A DNA stretch of 64,000 bases, taken from Candidatus Palauibacter rhopaloidicola. GTDB taxonomy: Bacteria; Gemmatimonadota; Gemmatimonadetes; Palauibacterales; Palauibacteraceae. The stretch lies in assembly GCA_026914155.1 (NCBI GenBank), contig JAPPGH010000039.1:62001-126000 (forward strand), given 5' to 3'. The position numbers were made by a program, and so were the translations under genes. Under the pieces are notes generated by a model. It did not search any database. It was not told where the DNA came from and saw nothing but the letters and a program-made list of their open reading frames with translations. Shown piece by piece: positions 8,001 through 16,512 of this stretch; position 1 is the first letter of the stretch, and every line of letters begins with the position of its first letter.

Positions 8001-8160
8001 GAGGCAGGAGCGAGACGTAGTCCTGGGCTCCGAGCCCCGCCGGCATCGCGGCCAACGACAGCGGGGCCAACGACAGCGGGGCCAGGACCGAGAGAGCGAG
8101 GAACGACGCTCGGACACGCTCCAGGGGCGAGATGACCGGCGGACGAACGCTGTCGTACAT
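5062..8160 (-). CDS. Secreted sortilin/BNR-repeat (WD40/YVTN-like) protein
   Basis: This 1032-residue protein begins at ATG 8160 with a signal peptide rich in Ala/Leu/Pro ending near LGAQD. It then shows many Asp-box (BNR) repeats of the type STDGGDTW, SDDGGLTW and SFDGGSSW, spread over residues about 60-750. These are the hallmark of multi-bladed propellers in the sortilin/VPS10 and exo-sialidase-like group. A C-terminal region (about 760-1030) has a small beta domain (RIRWDLRYPG) and a helical tail. Such proteins are common in Gemmatimonadota and their roles are mostly unknown; binding or hydrolysis of a polymer outside the cytoplasmic membrane is likely. The frame stays open far upstream, but that part overlaps the symporter and is not coding. 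It lies 35 bp after the symporter, probably in one operon. Confidence 0.85.
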   Translation of the reverse strand: MYDSVRPPVISPLERVRASFLALSVLAPLSLAPLSLAAMPAGLGAQDYVSLLPPMEWRSIGPDRGGRSIAVAGHAERPFEYYFGATGGGLFKTTDGGTTWTPVTDGQVGSASVGAVAMAPSDPDLVYIGMGEVQLRANVLQGDGVYRSDDAGKTWRHLGLADTHAIGRIRIHPTDPNRAYVAALGHPFGPNPERGVFRTTDGGDTWEKVLFRDERTGAVDLVLDPSDPDVLYATLWQVYRKPWRLWSGGEGSGIFKSTDGGDTWTDLTRSLGLPDGVLGKITIAVSGADPNRVWANLEAERGGLYRSDDGGLTWTFVNGHRDIWQRAFYFQRLVADPVDRNTLYILNFRLMRSTDGGRTLESVPETHVDHHDLWIDPTNPLRMIDGNDGGGVVTVNGGRTWTSMRYPTAQIYRLATTADFPYHVCGAQQDNTTVCVSSEWAHLRDPASPSAEWMYPVGGGESGYIAPHPADPDIFYAGATNTLTRYDRETGAATDIQPWPRIVMGEPARDMPERWNWTYPIAVSPLAPHALYVGSQHLWRSLDEGESWAKISPDLTRAEPETLDDSGGPVVKDQDGPEIYGTLYSIGLSPHDPETIWTGSDDGLVHVSRDGGGNWRDVTPPDMPPHTRVMTVEVSPHHPASAHVAGIRYEMDDRSPYAWRTDDYGASWKRIVDGIPEGAFVRVIREDPARAGLLYAGTEHGVFVSFDGGSSWSDLSFRLPDTPVTGISVEARDLVISTHGRSFWVLDDIETLRQLRADVATADVHLFSPADAVRRSIPATIDFRVSAPEVRVRLDILTDDREPVRTLVDGTVRGGTHRIRWDLRYPGAVTFPGIVLEGGNPALGPWAPPGRYLAQLTVDGTTREEAFEVRRDPRLGDVPAAALTDQFRLAMAIRDAEGRANESVILARDLLARIDATAADIEDDALRDEVSAFAAAIEAVAGELYQLRNQSPKDKIAFPIKLNDRLTGLRSHLERGDGTPLDAYEAVFNELSAELDEHLRTLERMLTGDLSRLNRRLGEAGLPPLEIRPPRD
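8051..8080. repeat. 15-bp perfect tandem duplication inside the signal-peptide coding region
   Basis: GCCAACGACAGCGGG occurs twice head-to-tail (8051-8065 and 8066-8080). On the minus strand it encodes the repeated LAPLS block in the signal peptide of the BNR-repeat protein. Because the unit is 15 bp, copy-number changes would keep the frame and only lengthen or shorten the hydrophobic core. Confidence 0.9.
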
Positions 8161-8195
8161 GCTTGCCTCCGAAGCCGAAGGTTGAATCCGGAACC

Positions 8196-9701
8196 CTATC
8201 TGATCTCCTCGCGGATGGCGGCCAGCTCCTCGACCGCGCCCTCCGGCGGCTGCGTGAACAAGCTCACGCCGATGGTGACGGCGAACCCCGCCGCGAAGCC
8301 CGGGAGCATCTCGTACAGGTCGTAGAAGCCCGCCTTGAAGAGGACGACCCACAGCATCGTCACGAGGAAACCGGCGATCATGCCGGCGAGCGCGCCGGCT
8401 CGCGTGGTTCGGGCCCAGAAGAGCGAGCACAGCACGACCGGGGCGAATGCCGCCGCGAGGCCGGACCAGGCGAAGAGGACGAACCAGAAGATCGCCCGCT
8501 CGGCGGTGAGCGCGAGCAGCAGGCCGGTCACGCCGAGCACGACCGTCACCGCCTTGCCCAGCACGGAGAGCGCGCGCTGCCGGGCGTCGGGGCGGAAGAT
8601 CTTCTGGTAGACGTCCCGCACCGCCGCGGAGGAGGCGAGGATCAGCAGGGAATCGGCGGTCGACATGATGGCGGCGAGGACGACGATGAGGACGAGGCCC
8701 GTGAACAGGTCGGGCAGGAGGCCCGCGGCCATGGCGGGGAGCGCCGTCTCGGGGTCGGCGAGGGCCGGGTAGAGGACGCGGGCGGCCATCCCGGTGAACA
8801 CGGCCCCCAGGTCGAAGACGATGATGCAGCCGACGGCGATCGGCCCCGCCTTCCGGATCTCGCGCTGGTCGCGCGCCGCGAGGAAACGTGCCAGGAGTTG
8901 CGGGGCGCCGAGGAACGCGAGTCCGACGCCCACGAACCCGGCCGCGCTCGCGATCCCGAGCGGGGTGACGCCAAGCCCGCCGCCGAGCCGCAGGAGGTCC
9001 GGGCCGGACGCCTGCAGCCCCTCGAACACGGCGAGAGGTTCGGCCGCCCGCAGCCCGTCCATGAGCGCGCCCCAGCCCCCCACCGCGCCGATGCCGACGA
9101 ACGGCAGGCCGAGGAGGCACGCGAACATGAGCACGCCCTGGGCGAAGTCCGAATACGCCACCGCCTTGAATCCGCCCACGACGGTGTAGAAGAGGACCAC
9201 GGCGAGGCCGAGCCCGACGCCCACGCCGTAGCCGGTGCCGAGGAAGGAGTCGAACGCCTTGCCGGTCGCCGTGAGCTGCGCCCCCACGTAGAAGGCGACC
9301 ATGGAGAGGACGATGACGGCCCCGACGATGCGGAAGCTGTGCGTCTTGTCCCGGAAGCGGTCCTCGAGGTAGTCGGGGACGGTGATCGAACCGTAGCGGT
9401 CGGTGAACGCCTTGAACGGCCGCGCCACGAAGGCCCAGGCGAGCGCGACGCCGAGCACCTCGCCCAGGACGACCCACAGCGCGTGCATGCCGAGCGCGTA
9501 CCCGATCCCCGTGAGCCCGAGCAGAAGCCAGGCGCTCTCTCCCGTCGCGTTGGAGGAGAAGGCGAGGACCCACGCCGGGAGCTTCTTCCCGGCCGCGTAG
9601 TAGCCCTTCACGTCGTGCGATTCCTTCCCGCCCCACACCCCGATGACGAGGAGGAAGAGGAGATAGACGACCACGACGCCGATGATCACGGGAGAGGGCA
9701 T
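8196..9701 (-). CDS. Sodium:solute symporter (SSS family, PutP-like)
   Basis: This 501-residue integral membrane protein has about 13 hydrophobic segments, typical of the SSS family (sodium-coupled uptake of proline, other amino acids, sugars or vitamins). Family features visible are the first helix with GVWGGKES, the following GYYAAGKKLPAW loop, SSNATGESAWLLLGLTGIGY in helix 2, and YGSITVPDYLEDRF in the loop before helix 4. The substrate cannot be read from the sequence. The gene ends 35 bp before the BNR-repeat gene on the same strand, suggesting coupled uptake and extracellular processing. It is divergent from the TPR/thioredoxin lipoprotein at 9876. Confidence 0.9.
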   Translation of the reverse strand: MPSPVIIGVVVVYLLFLLVIGVWGGKESHDVKGYYAAGKKLPAWVLAFSSNATGESAWLLLGLTGIGYALGMHALWVVLGEVLGVALAWAFVARPFKAFTDRYGSITVPDYLEDRFRDKTHSFRIVGAVIVLSMVAFYVGAQLTATGKAFDSFLGTGYGVGVGLGLAVVLFYTVVGGFKAVAYSDFAQGVLMFACLLGLPFVGIGAVGGWGALMDGLRAAEPLAVFEGLQASGPDLLRLGGGLGVTPLGIASAAGFVGVGLAFLGAPQLLARFLAARDQREIRKAGPIAVGCIIVFDLGAVFTGMAARVLYPALADPETALPAMAAGLLPDLFTGLVLIVVLAAIMSTADSLLILASSAAVRDVYQKIFRPDARQRALSVLGKAVTVVLGVTGLLLALTAERAIFWFVLFAWSGLAAAFAPVVLCSLFWARTTRAGALAGMIAGFLVTMLWVVLFKAGFYDLYEMLPGFAAGFAVTIGVSLFTQPPEGAVEELAAIREEIR

Positions 9702-9875
9702 TCAAGCCTCCGTTCGCGTTGTTTGGGCGACCTCGCGCCTGGTACCTTCCGCCACGGGCGGGCCGCTGACAACCATCGTGCGAGGATTCGGTGTCGGCAG
9801 TGTGTCGGCGGCGCGGGATCCGTGCGGGCCCCGCATGCGCGCAACCCCTGGATTGAGGGACATCTCGGAGGGCGT

Positions 9876-11909
9876 ATGAGAAGCAAAGGGTCGGCGAAGC
9901 GGTCTCTGACTTTCTCCACGGTCCGACTCGCGGGCCTCGCGGCGCTTGCGGCAGGGTGCGGCGACACGCGGCCGCACTCCGATCTGATGGCGGACGCGGC
10001 CGCGGACGTGGAGGCGATCCGGCTGGAACAGGCCATGGCCCGCTACGACTCTGCGCGCAACGCCTCTCCGGAGGACGCCGAGGCGCACCGGCAATACGCA
10101 ATACTGGCCGGCCTCTTCGATCTGCAGGCGGAAGCCGCGCAGGCCTGGGAACGCGTGCTCGAACTGGAGCCGGAGGACTCCGCCGCCTGGGAGGGATACG
10201 TGCACAACCTCCGGTGGGCCGGCGTCTACGGAACGGATCGGAGGTACGCCGAGAAGATCCTGGAAATCCTCCCCGAAGCCCTCCGCCATGCGCCGGACCG
10301 TCCCGTCATCTACGACGAGGGGCAGGAGGCGGCGGCGGATCTCGGACAGCTCGACGCGTACGGCGCGATCCTCGCCGAGCTGCGGGCCATGCGGCCGGAC
10401 GACCCGATCCTCCTCCACGCCGTGGGAGCGCTCCGTGTCGCGCGGGCGGATCAGGAGGAGGGGGACCGAGGTCAGGCCGTCAGGGATTCGATCGGAGTCG
10501 TGCTCGACGCGCTCGCCGCAGAGATCGAGGGCGATCCGGATGTCGCGGCGCCGGTGCTGTACCGGCTCGCGGCGGGGTATGACTTCGGCATCCTGCGGCG
10601 GGAAGACGACGCGGACCGCTGGCTCGAGCGTCTCGAAGCCGCGCCTGATCGCGGCGACCTGGCGGACGACCTCCGGTACTGGGATCTGGTCTTCGATTTC
10701 CAGGACGCCCTCTACAGTGATACCGATGAAGCAGATCCGGCCGAGCCGTCCCGTCTCGTCGCTGAGGGGCTGAAGTCACGGGATCTCGGGCGACGCGGCG
10801 CGTGGATGGACCGCAGCCACACAGTCGTGACGCGGCGCGCGCTCGCTTCGATCACGGGTGAGGCGCCGAGCACCAGGACCGTGTGGGGGGCGGCGACGGT
10901 CGCGGCCGAACCGCCGCACGCGCCGCTCGAACCGGAAACGGCCGGACAGCTGTTCGATGCCTCGATGGACGCGGTCCGCTGGCGGCAGAGCGTGTTCTCG
11001 ACGCTTCGTGGTCTGCTCTACTTCGGGATCGAGCCGCAGGCCGTGCTCGAGGAAGCGCTCGCGATCGAGGAAGACCTGCGAGCGCACAGCCCCGGATACC
11101 TGTACCCCGGTCTCCAGGGAGACGGGCGGGAGGCGTCGCGGCAGTCCGCGATCACTGGCGCCCTCGTCCTCCAGGCTCGCGCGCTCACGCAACTCGGGGA
11201 GATCGAGGCGGCCGGCGAGTTGTTCGAGCGGGTGGCGAACGAATCACGGGATGCCGCCACGCTGGGAGAGTACGGGCGTCACCTCCTGCGCACGGGCCGG
11301 CCGGCGGAGGCTCTCGACGTCTTCGTGGAGGCGATCGCGTTCGGCGGGTCCCGGTTCCGCCTGCTCGCGGATGAAGCGGCTGCGGCGGCTGACCTGTCTC
11401 CCGAGACCGTGGAGGAGCGACTCGCGATACGGCAACCCATCGTGGAGGAGGAGTTGGAACGCCGGGAGCTCGGAGCGCGCATCGAGCGAGAGGCGCCGGA
11501 GTTCGCGATCGCGGACCAGGACGGATTCGAGTGGCGGCTGAGCGACCTCGAGGGGAAGATCGTCGTGCTCAAGTTCTGGGCGACCTGGTGCGGCCCCTGC
11601 ATCGAGGAGTTCCCGCACTTCGTCGAACTCCTGAAGACGTACGAGGACGATGAAGATGTGGTGTTCCTCACCGTCGCCACGGCGGGGTCGCCGCGGGAAG
11701 AGGTCGCCGCCCAGATCGAGGAGGGCGGCTTCACGTTCCCGGTCCTGTTCGACGAGCAGGGCCTCGCGCTGGACTACGAGATCCTCGGCTACCCGACGAC
11801 GTTCTACCTGGATCAGGCGGGGTTCATTCAGTTCAAGCGCGGGGGCTTCGTCGAATCCGGCTATGCGGAGGGCGTCGCGCGCCGCATCGACGCCCTCCGC
11901 GGCCAGTAA
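9876..11909 (+). CDS. TPR-repeat lipoprotein with C-terminal TlpA-like thioredoxin domain
   Basis: The start ATG 9876 follows GGAGGG and gives a 677-residue protein. A longer open frame upstream overlaps the symporter and is rejected. The leader ends in a lipobox (LAAGC). Residues about 45-520 are helical with TPR-like units, clearest near residues 60-110 (AEAHRQYAILAGLFDLQ). Residues about 530-677 are a TlpA/AhpC-TSA domain with the redox motif TWCGPC near residue 570 and the cis-Pro loop YPTTFYL. This suggests a periplasmic, membrane-anchored thiol-disulfide oxidoreductase with a protein-interaction arm. The partner is unknown. It seems monocistronic. Confidence 0.88.
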   Translation: MRSKGSAKRSLTFSTVRLAGLAALAAGCGDTRPHSDLMADAAADVEAIRLEQAMARYDSARNASPEDAEAHRQYAILAGLFDLQAEAAQAWERVLELEPEDSAAWEGYVHNLRWAGVYGTDRRYAEKILEILPEALRHAPDRPVIYDEGQEAAADLGQLDAYGAILAELRAMRPDDPILLHAVGALRVARADQEEGDRGQAVRDSIGVVLDALAAEIEGDPDVAAPVLYRLAAGYDFGILRREDDADRWLERLEAAPDRGDLADDLRYWDLVFDFQDALYSDTDEADPAEPSRLVAEGLKSRDLGRRGAWMDRSHTVVTRRALASITGEAPSTRTVWGAATVAAEPPHAPLEPETAGQLFDASMDAVRWRQSVFSTLRGLLYFGIEPQAVLEEALAIEEDLRAHSPGYLYPGLQGDGREASRQSAITGALVLQARALTQLGEIEAAGELFERVANESRDAATLGEYGRHLLRTGRPAEALDVFVEAIAFGGSRFRLLADEAAAAADLSPETVEERLAIRQPIVEEELERRELGARIEREAPEFAIADQDGFEWRLSDLEGKIVVLKFWATWCGPCIEEFPHFVELLKTYEDDEDVVFLTVATAGSPREEVAAQIEEGGFTFPVLFDEQGLALDYEILGYPTTFYLDQAGFIQFKRGGFVESGYAEGVARRIDALRGQ

Positions 11910-12016
11910 GGGGCGCCCCTCCGGGAGCGTTGCGTGAACCGCAACCGGGACCGCAGCTTGACGGCTTGAGCGGTGGAATACAAACCGTGATGGGACACAG
12001 GCCGAGAGGTGCGTCA

Positions 12017-12316
12017 ATGTACGTCGCTGCATTCATCACAGATAAGTCGGGAGTGTCGCAGGCGCGGGACGAAGCGCGTCCGGCGTTCATGGAGTATCTC
12101 CGCAGTCATCCGGCCCATCCGGATGTCGTCGTGCATCACGGCGGGCCGACGCTCGGAGACGATGGCGAGAGCATCGTCGGGCGGCTGATCGTGATGGAGG
12201 CTCCCTCGGTCGAGGCTGCGCGCGCGTTCCTGGCCGACAGTCCCTTCGCCAGGGCGGACGTGTTCGCCGAATGCCACGTCCACGCATGGGACTGGACGAC
12301 GGGGCGTCCCCGCTAG
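12017..12316 (+). CDS. YciI-like protein
   Basis: This 99-residue single-domain protein of the YciI/YCII family has a dimeric alpha/beta barrel, with members acting in dehalogenation-like or aromatic metabolism. ATG 12017 is preferred over an upstream ATG at 11990 because GAGAGG precedes it by seven bases and the family begins at MYVAAF. Conserved features are PAFMEYLRSHP, VHHGGP and DSPFARADVF, the last matching the family's DPF-type loop. It lies 27 bp before the Rieske oxygenase alpha gene on the same strand, so it may act on the oxygenase's substrate or product. The exact reaction is unknown. Confidence 0.8.
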   Translation: MYVAAFITDKSGVSQARDEARPAFMEYLRSHPAHPDVVVHHGGPTLGDDGESIVGRLIVMEAPSVEAARAFLADSPFARADVFAECHVHAWDWTTGRPR

Positions 12317-12343
12317 CGAGCCGGCCCCGCTAGCCAACCGTCG

Positions 12344-13627
12344 GTGGACATCAAGGACCTGATCGTCGACGACCGGGACCGCGGGATCTTCAGGGTCCAC
12401 CGGTCGTGCATGACGTCCGCCGATCTGTTCCGGCAGGAACGGGAACGGATTCTCGATCACTGCTGGATCTACCTGGGGCACGAATCGGAGGTGGAGGGCC
12501 CCGGAGACTACCGCCGCCGCACGGTAGCCGGCCGCCCGCTGTTCTTTATTCGCGGCAAAGACGATCGAATACGGGTGTTCCTCAATTCCTGCCCGCACCG
12601 CGGCGCCATGATCTGCCGCCGCGACGCCGGGAACGCCGGGGTCCTGCAGTGCTTCTATCACGCCTGGTCGTTCAGCACGGACGGCGATCTGATCGGTGTC
12701 CCCGGGGAAGATGCCTACGGCCCCCACTTCGACCGGACGGAGTTCTGCCTGAAGTCACCGCCCAGAGTCGACAGCTACCGGGGCTTCTATTTCGTGAGCT
12801 TCAACCCGCAGGCCGAAGACCTGGTCACCTACCTGGCAGGGGCCAGAGACTATCTTGACCTGGTCGTCGACCAGGCCGACGAGGGGATGCGAGTCGTTCC
12901 CGGCTCCAACAGGTACACGATCAAGGCCAACTGGAAGCTGCTGGCCGAGAACAGCCTCGACGGATATCACCTGGTCCCCACCCATCGGACCTACGTGGAC
13001 TACATCGCCGGTTTCGGGACGGACGACAGCGGAGACCCGGTGTCCGCCCGTCCTCCCGGCGTGGCGAAGGCCCTGGGCGGCGGCCACTGCGTGTCGGAGA
13101 ACATTTCCCGGAACGGCCGTCCCATCGCCCGCTGGCACCCGGTATTCGGCGAGGAGGCCAGGGAGCGCATCGCGCGGGTGCGCCGGCGCCTGGTGGAGAA
13201 ATACGGAGAAGAGCGCACCTACCGGATGGCCGACACGTCGCGAAACCTGCTCATCTATCCGAACCTGCTCATCATGGACTTCGTGGCCATCAGCATCCGG
13301 TATATCGAACCCGTGGCGCCGGACAGAATGGAGGTTACGGCCTGGCATCTCGTGCCCAGGGAGGAGTCGGGCCCCGCGCTGGCCACCCGGCTCGACAGTT
13401 TCCTGACGTTCCTCGGACCGGGCGGCTTCGCCACACCGGATGACGTGGAAGTCCTCGAATCGTGTCAGGCCGGCTACCGCGCCACCGAGGCCGAATGGTC
13501 CGACCTCTCGAGGGGCATGCTGGACCCCTCCCCGGGTACGTCGGACGAACTCCAGATGCGCGGATTCTGGCGGCAATGGCACGCCCACATGCAGGGCCTG
13601 AGCAGGACCAATGTCCAGGACCGGTAG
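12344..13627 (+). CDS. Aromatic-ring hydroxylating dioxygenase, alpha subunit
   Basis: This 427-residue protein starts at GTG 12344. It is the catalytic subunit of a Rieske non-haem iron oxygenase. The Rieske [2Fe-2S] ligands are visible as CPH...CFYH around residues 84-107. The mononuclear iron site is DGYHLVPTH near residues 206-214, with the bridging Asp. Length and order are normal for alpha subunits. The beta gene overlaps its 3' end by 17 bp, indicating translational coupling and an alpha-beta enzyme. No ferredoxin or reductase gene is nearby, so electrons must come from components elsewhere. Sequence alone does not tell which aromatic compound is oxidised. Confidence 0.93.
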   Translation: MDIKDLIVDDRDRGIFRVHRSCMTSADLFRQERERILDHCWIYLGHESEVEGPGDYRRRTVAGRPLFFIRGKDDRIRVFLNSCPHRGAMICRRDAGNAGVLQCFYHAWSFSTDGDLIGVPGEDAYGPHFDRTEFCLKSPPRVDSYRGFYFVSFNPQAEDLVTYLAGARDYLDLVVDQADEGMRVVPGSNRYTIKANWKLLAENSLDGYHLVPTHRTYVDYIAGFGTDDSGDPVSARPPGVAKALGGGHCVSENISRNGRPIARWHPVFGEEARERIARVRRRLVEKYGEERTYRMADTSRNLLIYPNLLIMDFVAISIRYIEPVAPDRMEVTAWHLVPREESGPALATRLDSFLTFLGPGGFATPDDVEVLESCQAGYRATEAEWSDLSRGMLDPSPGTSDELQMRGFWRQWHAHMQGLSRTNVQDR

Positions 13628-14099
13628 CCTGCGGAATCAGGTGGAGGCGTTCCTGTTCAGGGAAGCGGCGCTTCTGGACGAATGGAGACTGGACGAGTGG
13701 GTCGCTCTGTTTACCGACGATGCCCGGTACGTCGTTCCCTCCACGGATCTGCCGGAGGGGGATCCCGTACGCGATCTCGTGTTCATCGACGACGACATCG
13801 TCCGCCTGCGCGCCCGGGTGGCACGGCTGAACAGCCGACATTCGCACCGCGAGTCTCCGCGGTCGCGGACGCGCCGGTTCGTTTCGAACGTGCGGGTTGA
13901 TGAGACCGGCGCCGAAGAGGTCCGGGTCCGCGCAAACGTCCTCGTCTACCGGTTTCGCAGTGGTGACGGAGCACCTTACGTCGGCACCATCGAATACATC
14001 CTCAGGAGGAACGGCGGGGATCTCAGAATCGCGTACCGCCGCGCGGTGCTCGATCTGGAGGACCTCGCCTGGCACGGTGCGGTGAGCATCATCTTCTGA
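13611..14099 (+). CDS. Aromatic-ring hydroxylating dioxygenase, beta subunit
   Basis: This 162-residue protein of the ring-hydroxylating dioxygenase beta family has a SnoaL-like cone fold. Typical features are VEAFLFREAALLDEWRLDEW at the N-terminus, DARYVVPS, RTRRFVSNVRV in the middle and AYRRAVLDLED at the C-terminus. The beta subunit is structural and helps form the alpha3beta3 hexamer. The start ATG lies inside the last codons of the alpha gene in another frame. The pair therefore makes a complete terminal oxygenase without its electron-transfer chain. Confidence 0.92.
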   Translation: MSRTGSLRNQVEAFLFREAALLDEWRLDEWVALFTDDARYVVPSTDLPEGDPVRDLVFIDDDIVRLRARVARLNSRHSHRESPRSRTRRFVSNVRVDETGAEEVRVRANVLVYRFRSGDGAPYVGTIEYILRRNGGDLRIAYRRAVLDLEDLAWHGAVSIIF

Positions 14100-14126
14100 A
14101 CGGTCCACACCAAACGGAGACACCGG

Positions 14127-15185
14127 TTGGCCACGCTGGGAGCTGTCACGGCGACGCACGGCTTCGACGAGCGGCGGCTCGCGGACTACCTGTTCGCTTT
14201 CGGACTGCGCGAGTTCGGGGGCGGGCTGACGGCGCTGCAGTACCAGGGCGGGCAGTCGAACCCCACCTATCGGCTCGAAGCGGGCGGCCGGTACTTCGTC
14301 CTGAGGAAGAAGCCGCCGGGCGACCTTCTCCCCTCCGCGCACCTCATCGAGCGCGAATACCGCGTGATGAGGGCGCTCGCGGACACCGGCGTGCCCGTGC
14401 CGGCCATGATCCACCTGTGCGAGGACCCCGGCGTGATCGGGCAGGCGTTCTTCGTCATGGAGCACGTGGAGGGGCGGGTGCCGGCGGCCCCGGGCTTGCC
14501 CGAAGTCGAATCTCCGGCGGAACGGGCGGCGATCTACGACGCGATGAACGAGGCGCTGGCGCGGCTACATGCGGTCGACTGGGAGGCCGTCGGTCTGGGG
14601 GACTACGGAAAGCCGTCGGACTACGTGGCGCGGCAGATCTCCGTCTGGACGCGACAGTACGAAGCGGCCCGGATCGACCCGATCCCGGCCATGGAGGCGC
14701 TCATCGAGTGGCTCCCGGCGCATATTCCCGCCAGCGACGCATCCGAAGGGGAGACGACGATCGCCCACGGTGACTACCGGCTCGACAACATGATCCTGCA
14801 CCCCACCGAACCGCGCGTGCTCGCGATCGTGGACTGGGAGTTGTCGACGCTGGGCCATCCGCTGGCCGATCTCGCCTACAACTGCATGACGTACCACCTG
14901 CCCGAGGGGCCCCTGTGGAAGGGGTTGGGGGAGGTGGACTGCGAGGCGCTGGGGATTCCGTCGGAGGAGGACTACGTGACCGCGTACTGCCGGCGGACGG
15001 GGCGCGAGGGGGTGCCGGACTGGGAGTTCTTCATGGCCTTCGGCCTATTCCGCCTCGCCTCGATCTGCCAGGGCGTGTACGCGCGGGCGATCCAGGGCAA
15101 CGCGAGTTCGCGGAACGCGCTGGAAGTCGGCGCCAAGGCGCCGATGCTGGCCGAAGCCGGCTGGAGCTTCGCCCGCCGCGCCTGA
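14127..15185 (+). CDS. Phosphotransferase family protein (ACAD10/ACAD11-like kinase domain)
   Basis: This 352-residue protein starts at TTG 14127, seven bases after GGAGA. It is an aminoglycoside phosphotransferase-fold kinase. The catalytic loop is HGDYRLDN near residue 213 and the metal-binding DWE is near 235, both intact. The subfamily resembles the kinase half of ACAD10/ACAD11, where 4-hydroxyacyl-CoA is phosphorylated before an acyl-CoA dehydrogenase removes the phosphate. The acyl-CoA dehydrogenase gene lies directly opposite (convergent, 53 bp away), which supports this role. It follows the oxygenase genes by 27 bp and may share their transcript. Confidence 0.88.
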   Translation: MATLGAVTATHGFDERRLADYLFAFGLREFGGGLTALQYQGGQSNPTYRLEAGGRYFVLRKKPPGDLLPSAHLIEREYRVMRALADTGVPVPAMIHLCEDPGVIGQAFFVMEHVEGRVPAAPGLPEVESPAERAAIYDAMNEALARLHAVDWEAVGLGDYGKPSDYVARQISVWTRQYEAARIDPIPAMEALIEWLPAHIPASDASEGETTIAHGDYRLDNMILHPTEPRVLAIVDWELSTLGHPLADLAYNCMTYHLPEGPLWKGLGEVDCEALGIPSEEDYVTAYCRRTGREGVPDWEFFMAFGLFRLASICQGVYARAIQGNASSRNALEVGAKAPMLAEAGWSFARRA

Positions 15186-15238
15186 GGTCGCTCGGAGCGG
15201 TCGAGCCTGCCCAAGGTGCCGGAGGCCGCCGGCGACCC

Positions 15239-16486
15239 CTACGACCCGCGCGGCCCCCGCAGTTCGAGCTTCGCCAGCGCCTCGAGGTGGACCTCGTCGG
15301 GGCCGTCGGCGAGGCGCAGGGTGCGGGAGTGCGCGTAGGCCGCGGCGAGCCAGGTGTCGGGACTCACGCCGAGGGCGCCGTGGACCTGGATCGCCTGGTC
15401 GAGGACGCGGCAGGCCATGCGCGGCGCGACGACCTTGATCATCGCGATCTCGCGCCGGGCCGCCTTGTTGCCGACGGTGTCCATCATGTGGGCGGCGTGT
15501 AGCGTGAGGAGCCGGGCCTGGTCCACGGCGAGGCGGCACTCGGCGAGCGCGTGGCGAAGGGCGCCCTTCTCGGCGAGGGGGCCGGAGAAGGCGACGCGGG
15601 TTCTCGCGCGCTCGGCCATGTCTTCGATCGCGCGCTCGGCGACGCCGATGAGCCGCATGCAGTGGTGGATGCGGCCGGGGCCGAGGCGGCCCTGCGCGAT
15701 CTCGAACCCGCGGCCCGGCCCGAGGAGCATGTTCCCGGCGGGTACGCGGACATCGGTGAAGCGCACCTCGCCGTGGCCGACCGGGGCGCTGTCGTAGCCG
15801 AACACGCCAAGCGGCCGCACGACTTCGATGCCGGCGGCGTCGCGCGGCACGAGCACCATCGACTGCTGCCGGTGGCGCGCCGCGTCCGGGTCGGTCTTTC
15901 CCATGAAGATGAACAGCCGGCACTCCGCCCGGGGGGCCTGCGTCGCCCACCACTTGTGGCCGTTGATGACCCACTCGTCTCCGTCGCGGACGACCGAGGA
16001 GCGGATGTTCGTCGCGTCCGAAGAGGCGACGTCCGGCTCCGTCATGGCGAACGACGAGCGGATCTCCCCCGCCAGCAGCGGCTCGAGCCACTCCTCCCGC
16101 TGCGCCGGCGTCCCGTAGCGGGCCAGCGTCTCCATGTTGCCCGTATCGGGCGCGTTGCAGTTGAAGACCTCGGGCGCCCATTCCACGCGTCCCATGACCT
16201 CGCAGATGAGCGCGTACTCGAGGTTCGACAGACCTGCCCCGTAGCGGGGCTCCGGATCCGCGTCTCCCGGCTCCGCGTCGGGTGGGAGGAAGAGGTTCCA
16301 CAGTCCCTCATCCCGCGCACGCGCCTTCAGCGTCTCGAGGATCGGCGGCGTGGAGAACCGGTTCTCCGCCGCTTCGACCTCGCGGTGGAAGGTCTCCTCG
16401 TGGGGGTGAACGTGCGCCTCCATGAAGGCGCGCACGCGTGCCTGGAGTTCGAGGGACCGTGTGGAGAAGAGGGCTGGGGCGTTCAC
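15239..16486 (-). CDS. Acyl-CoA dehydrogenase (ACAD10/11-like)
   Basis: This 415-residue FAD-dependent acyl-CoA dehydrogenase has the usual three-part fold. The N-terminal helical domain includes [20 protein letters not shown]. The middle beta domain has the flavin/substrate motifs [16 protein letters not shown] and [11 protein letters not shown]. The C-terminal helical domain includes [15 protein letters not shown] and [12 protein letters not shown]. Oxidation of an acyl-CoA at the alpha-beta bond, with electrons passed to ETF, is expected. Pairing with the phosphotransferase at 14127 suggests handling of 4-hydroxyacyl-CoAs. The gene is convergent with that kinase. Upstream is a G-rich divergent gap shared with the APC permease. 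Confidence 0.92.
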   Translation of the reverse strand: MNAPALFSTRSLELQARVRAFMEAHVHPHEETFHREVEAAENRFSTPPILETLKARARDEGLWNLFLPPDAEPGDADPEPRYGAGLSNLEYALICEVMGRVEWAPEVFNCNAPDTGNMETLARYGTPAQREEWLEPLLAGEIRSSFAMTEPDVASSDATNIRSSVVRDGDEWVINGHKWWATQAPRAECRLFIFMGKTDPDAARHRQQSMVLVPRDAAGIEVVRPLGVFGYDSAPVGHGEVRFTDVRVPAGNMLLGPGRGFEIAQGRLGPGRIHHCMRLIGVAERAIEDMAERARTRVAFSGPLAEKGALRHALAECRLAVDQARLLTLHAAHMMDTVGNKAARREIAMIKVVAPRMACRVLDQAIQVHGALGVSPDTWLAAAYAHSRTLRLADGPDEVHLEALAKLELRGPRGS

Positions 16487-16512
16487 GCGCGCTCCGTCGG
16501 AATGTCTGGTCA

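Noticed and set aside
8163..9875. Upstream extension of the TPR/thioredoxin reading frame
   Set aside because: It runs antisense to the symporter, has low-complexity Glu/Arg-rich sequence, and the lipoprotein leader at 9876 with its ribosome site is convincing.
8161..10101. Upstream extension of the BNR-repeat reading frame by 647 codons
   Set aside because: It lies over the symporter gene, is Arg/Pro-rich without any domain, and the signal peptide at 8160 marks the real start. High GC content keeps unused frames open.
15186..15238. Terminator between the convergent kinase and acyl-CoA dehydrogenase genes
   Set aside because: Only a 5-bp GCCGG/CCGGC stem and no T-tract; too weak to call in this composition.
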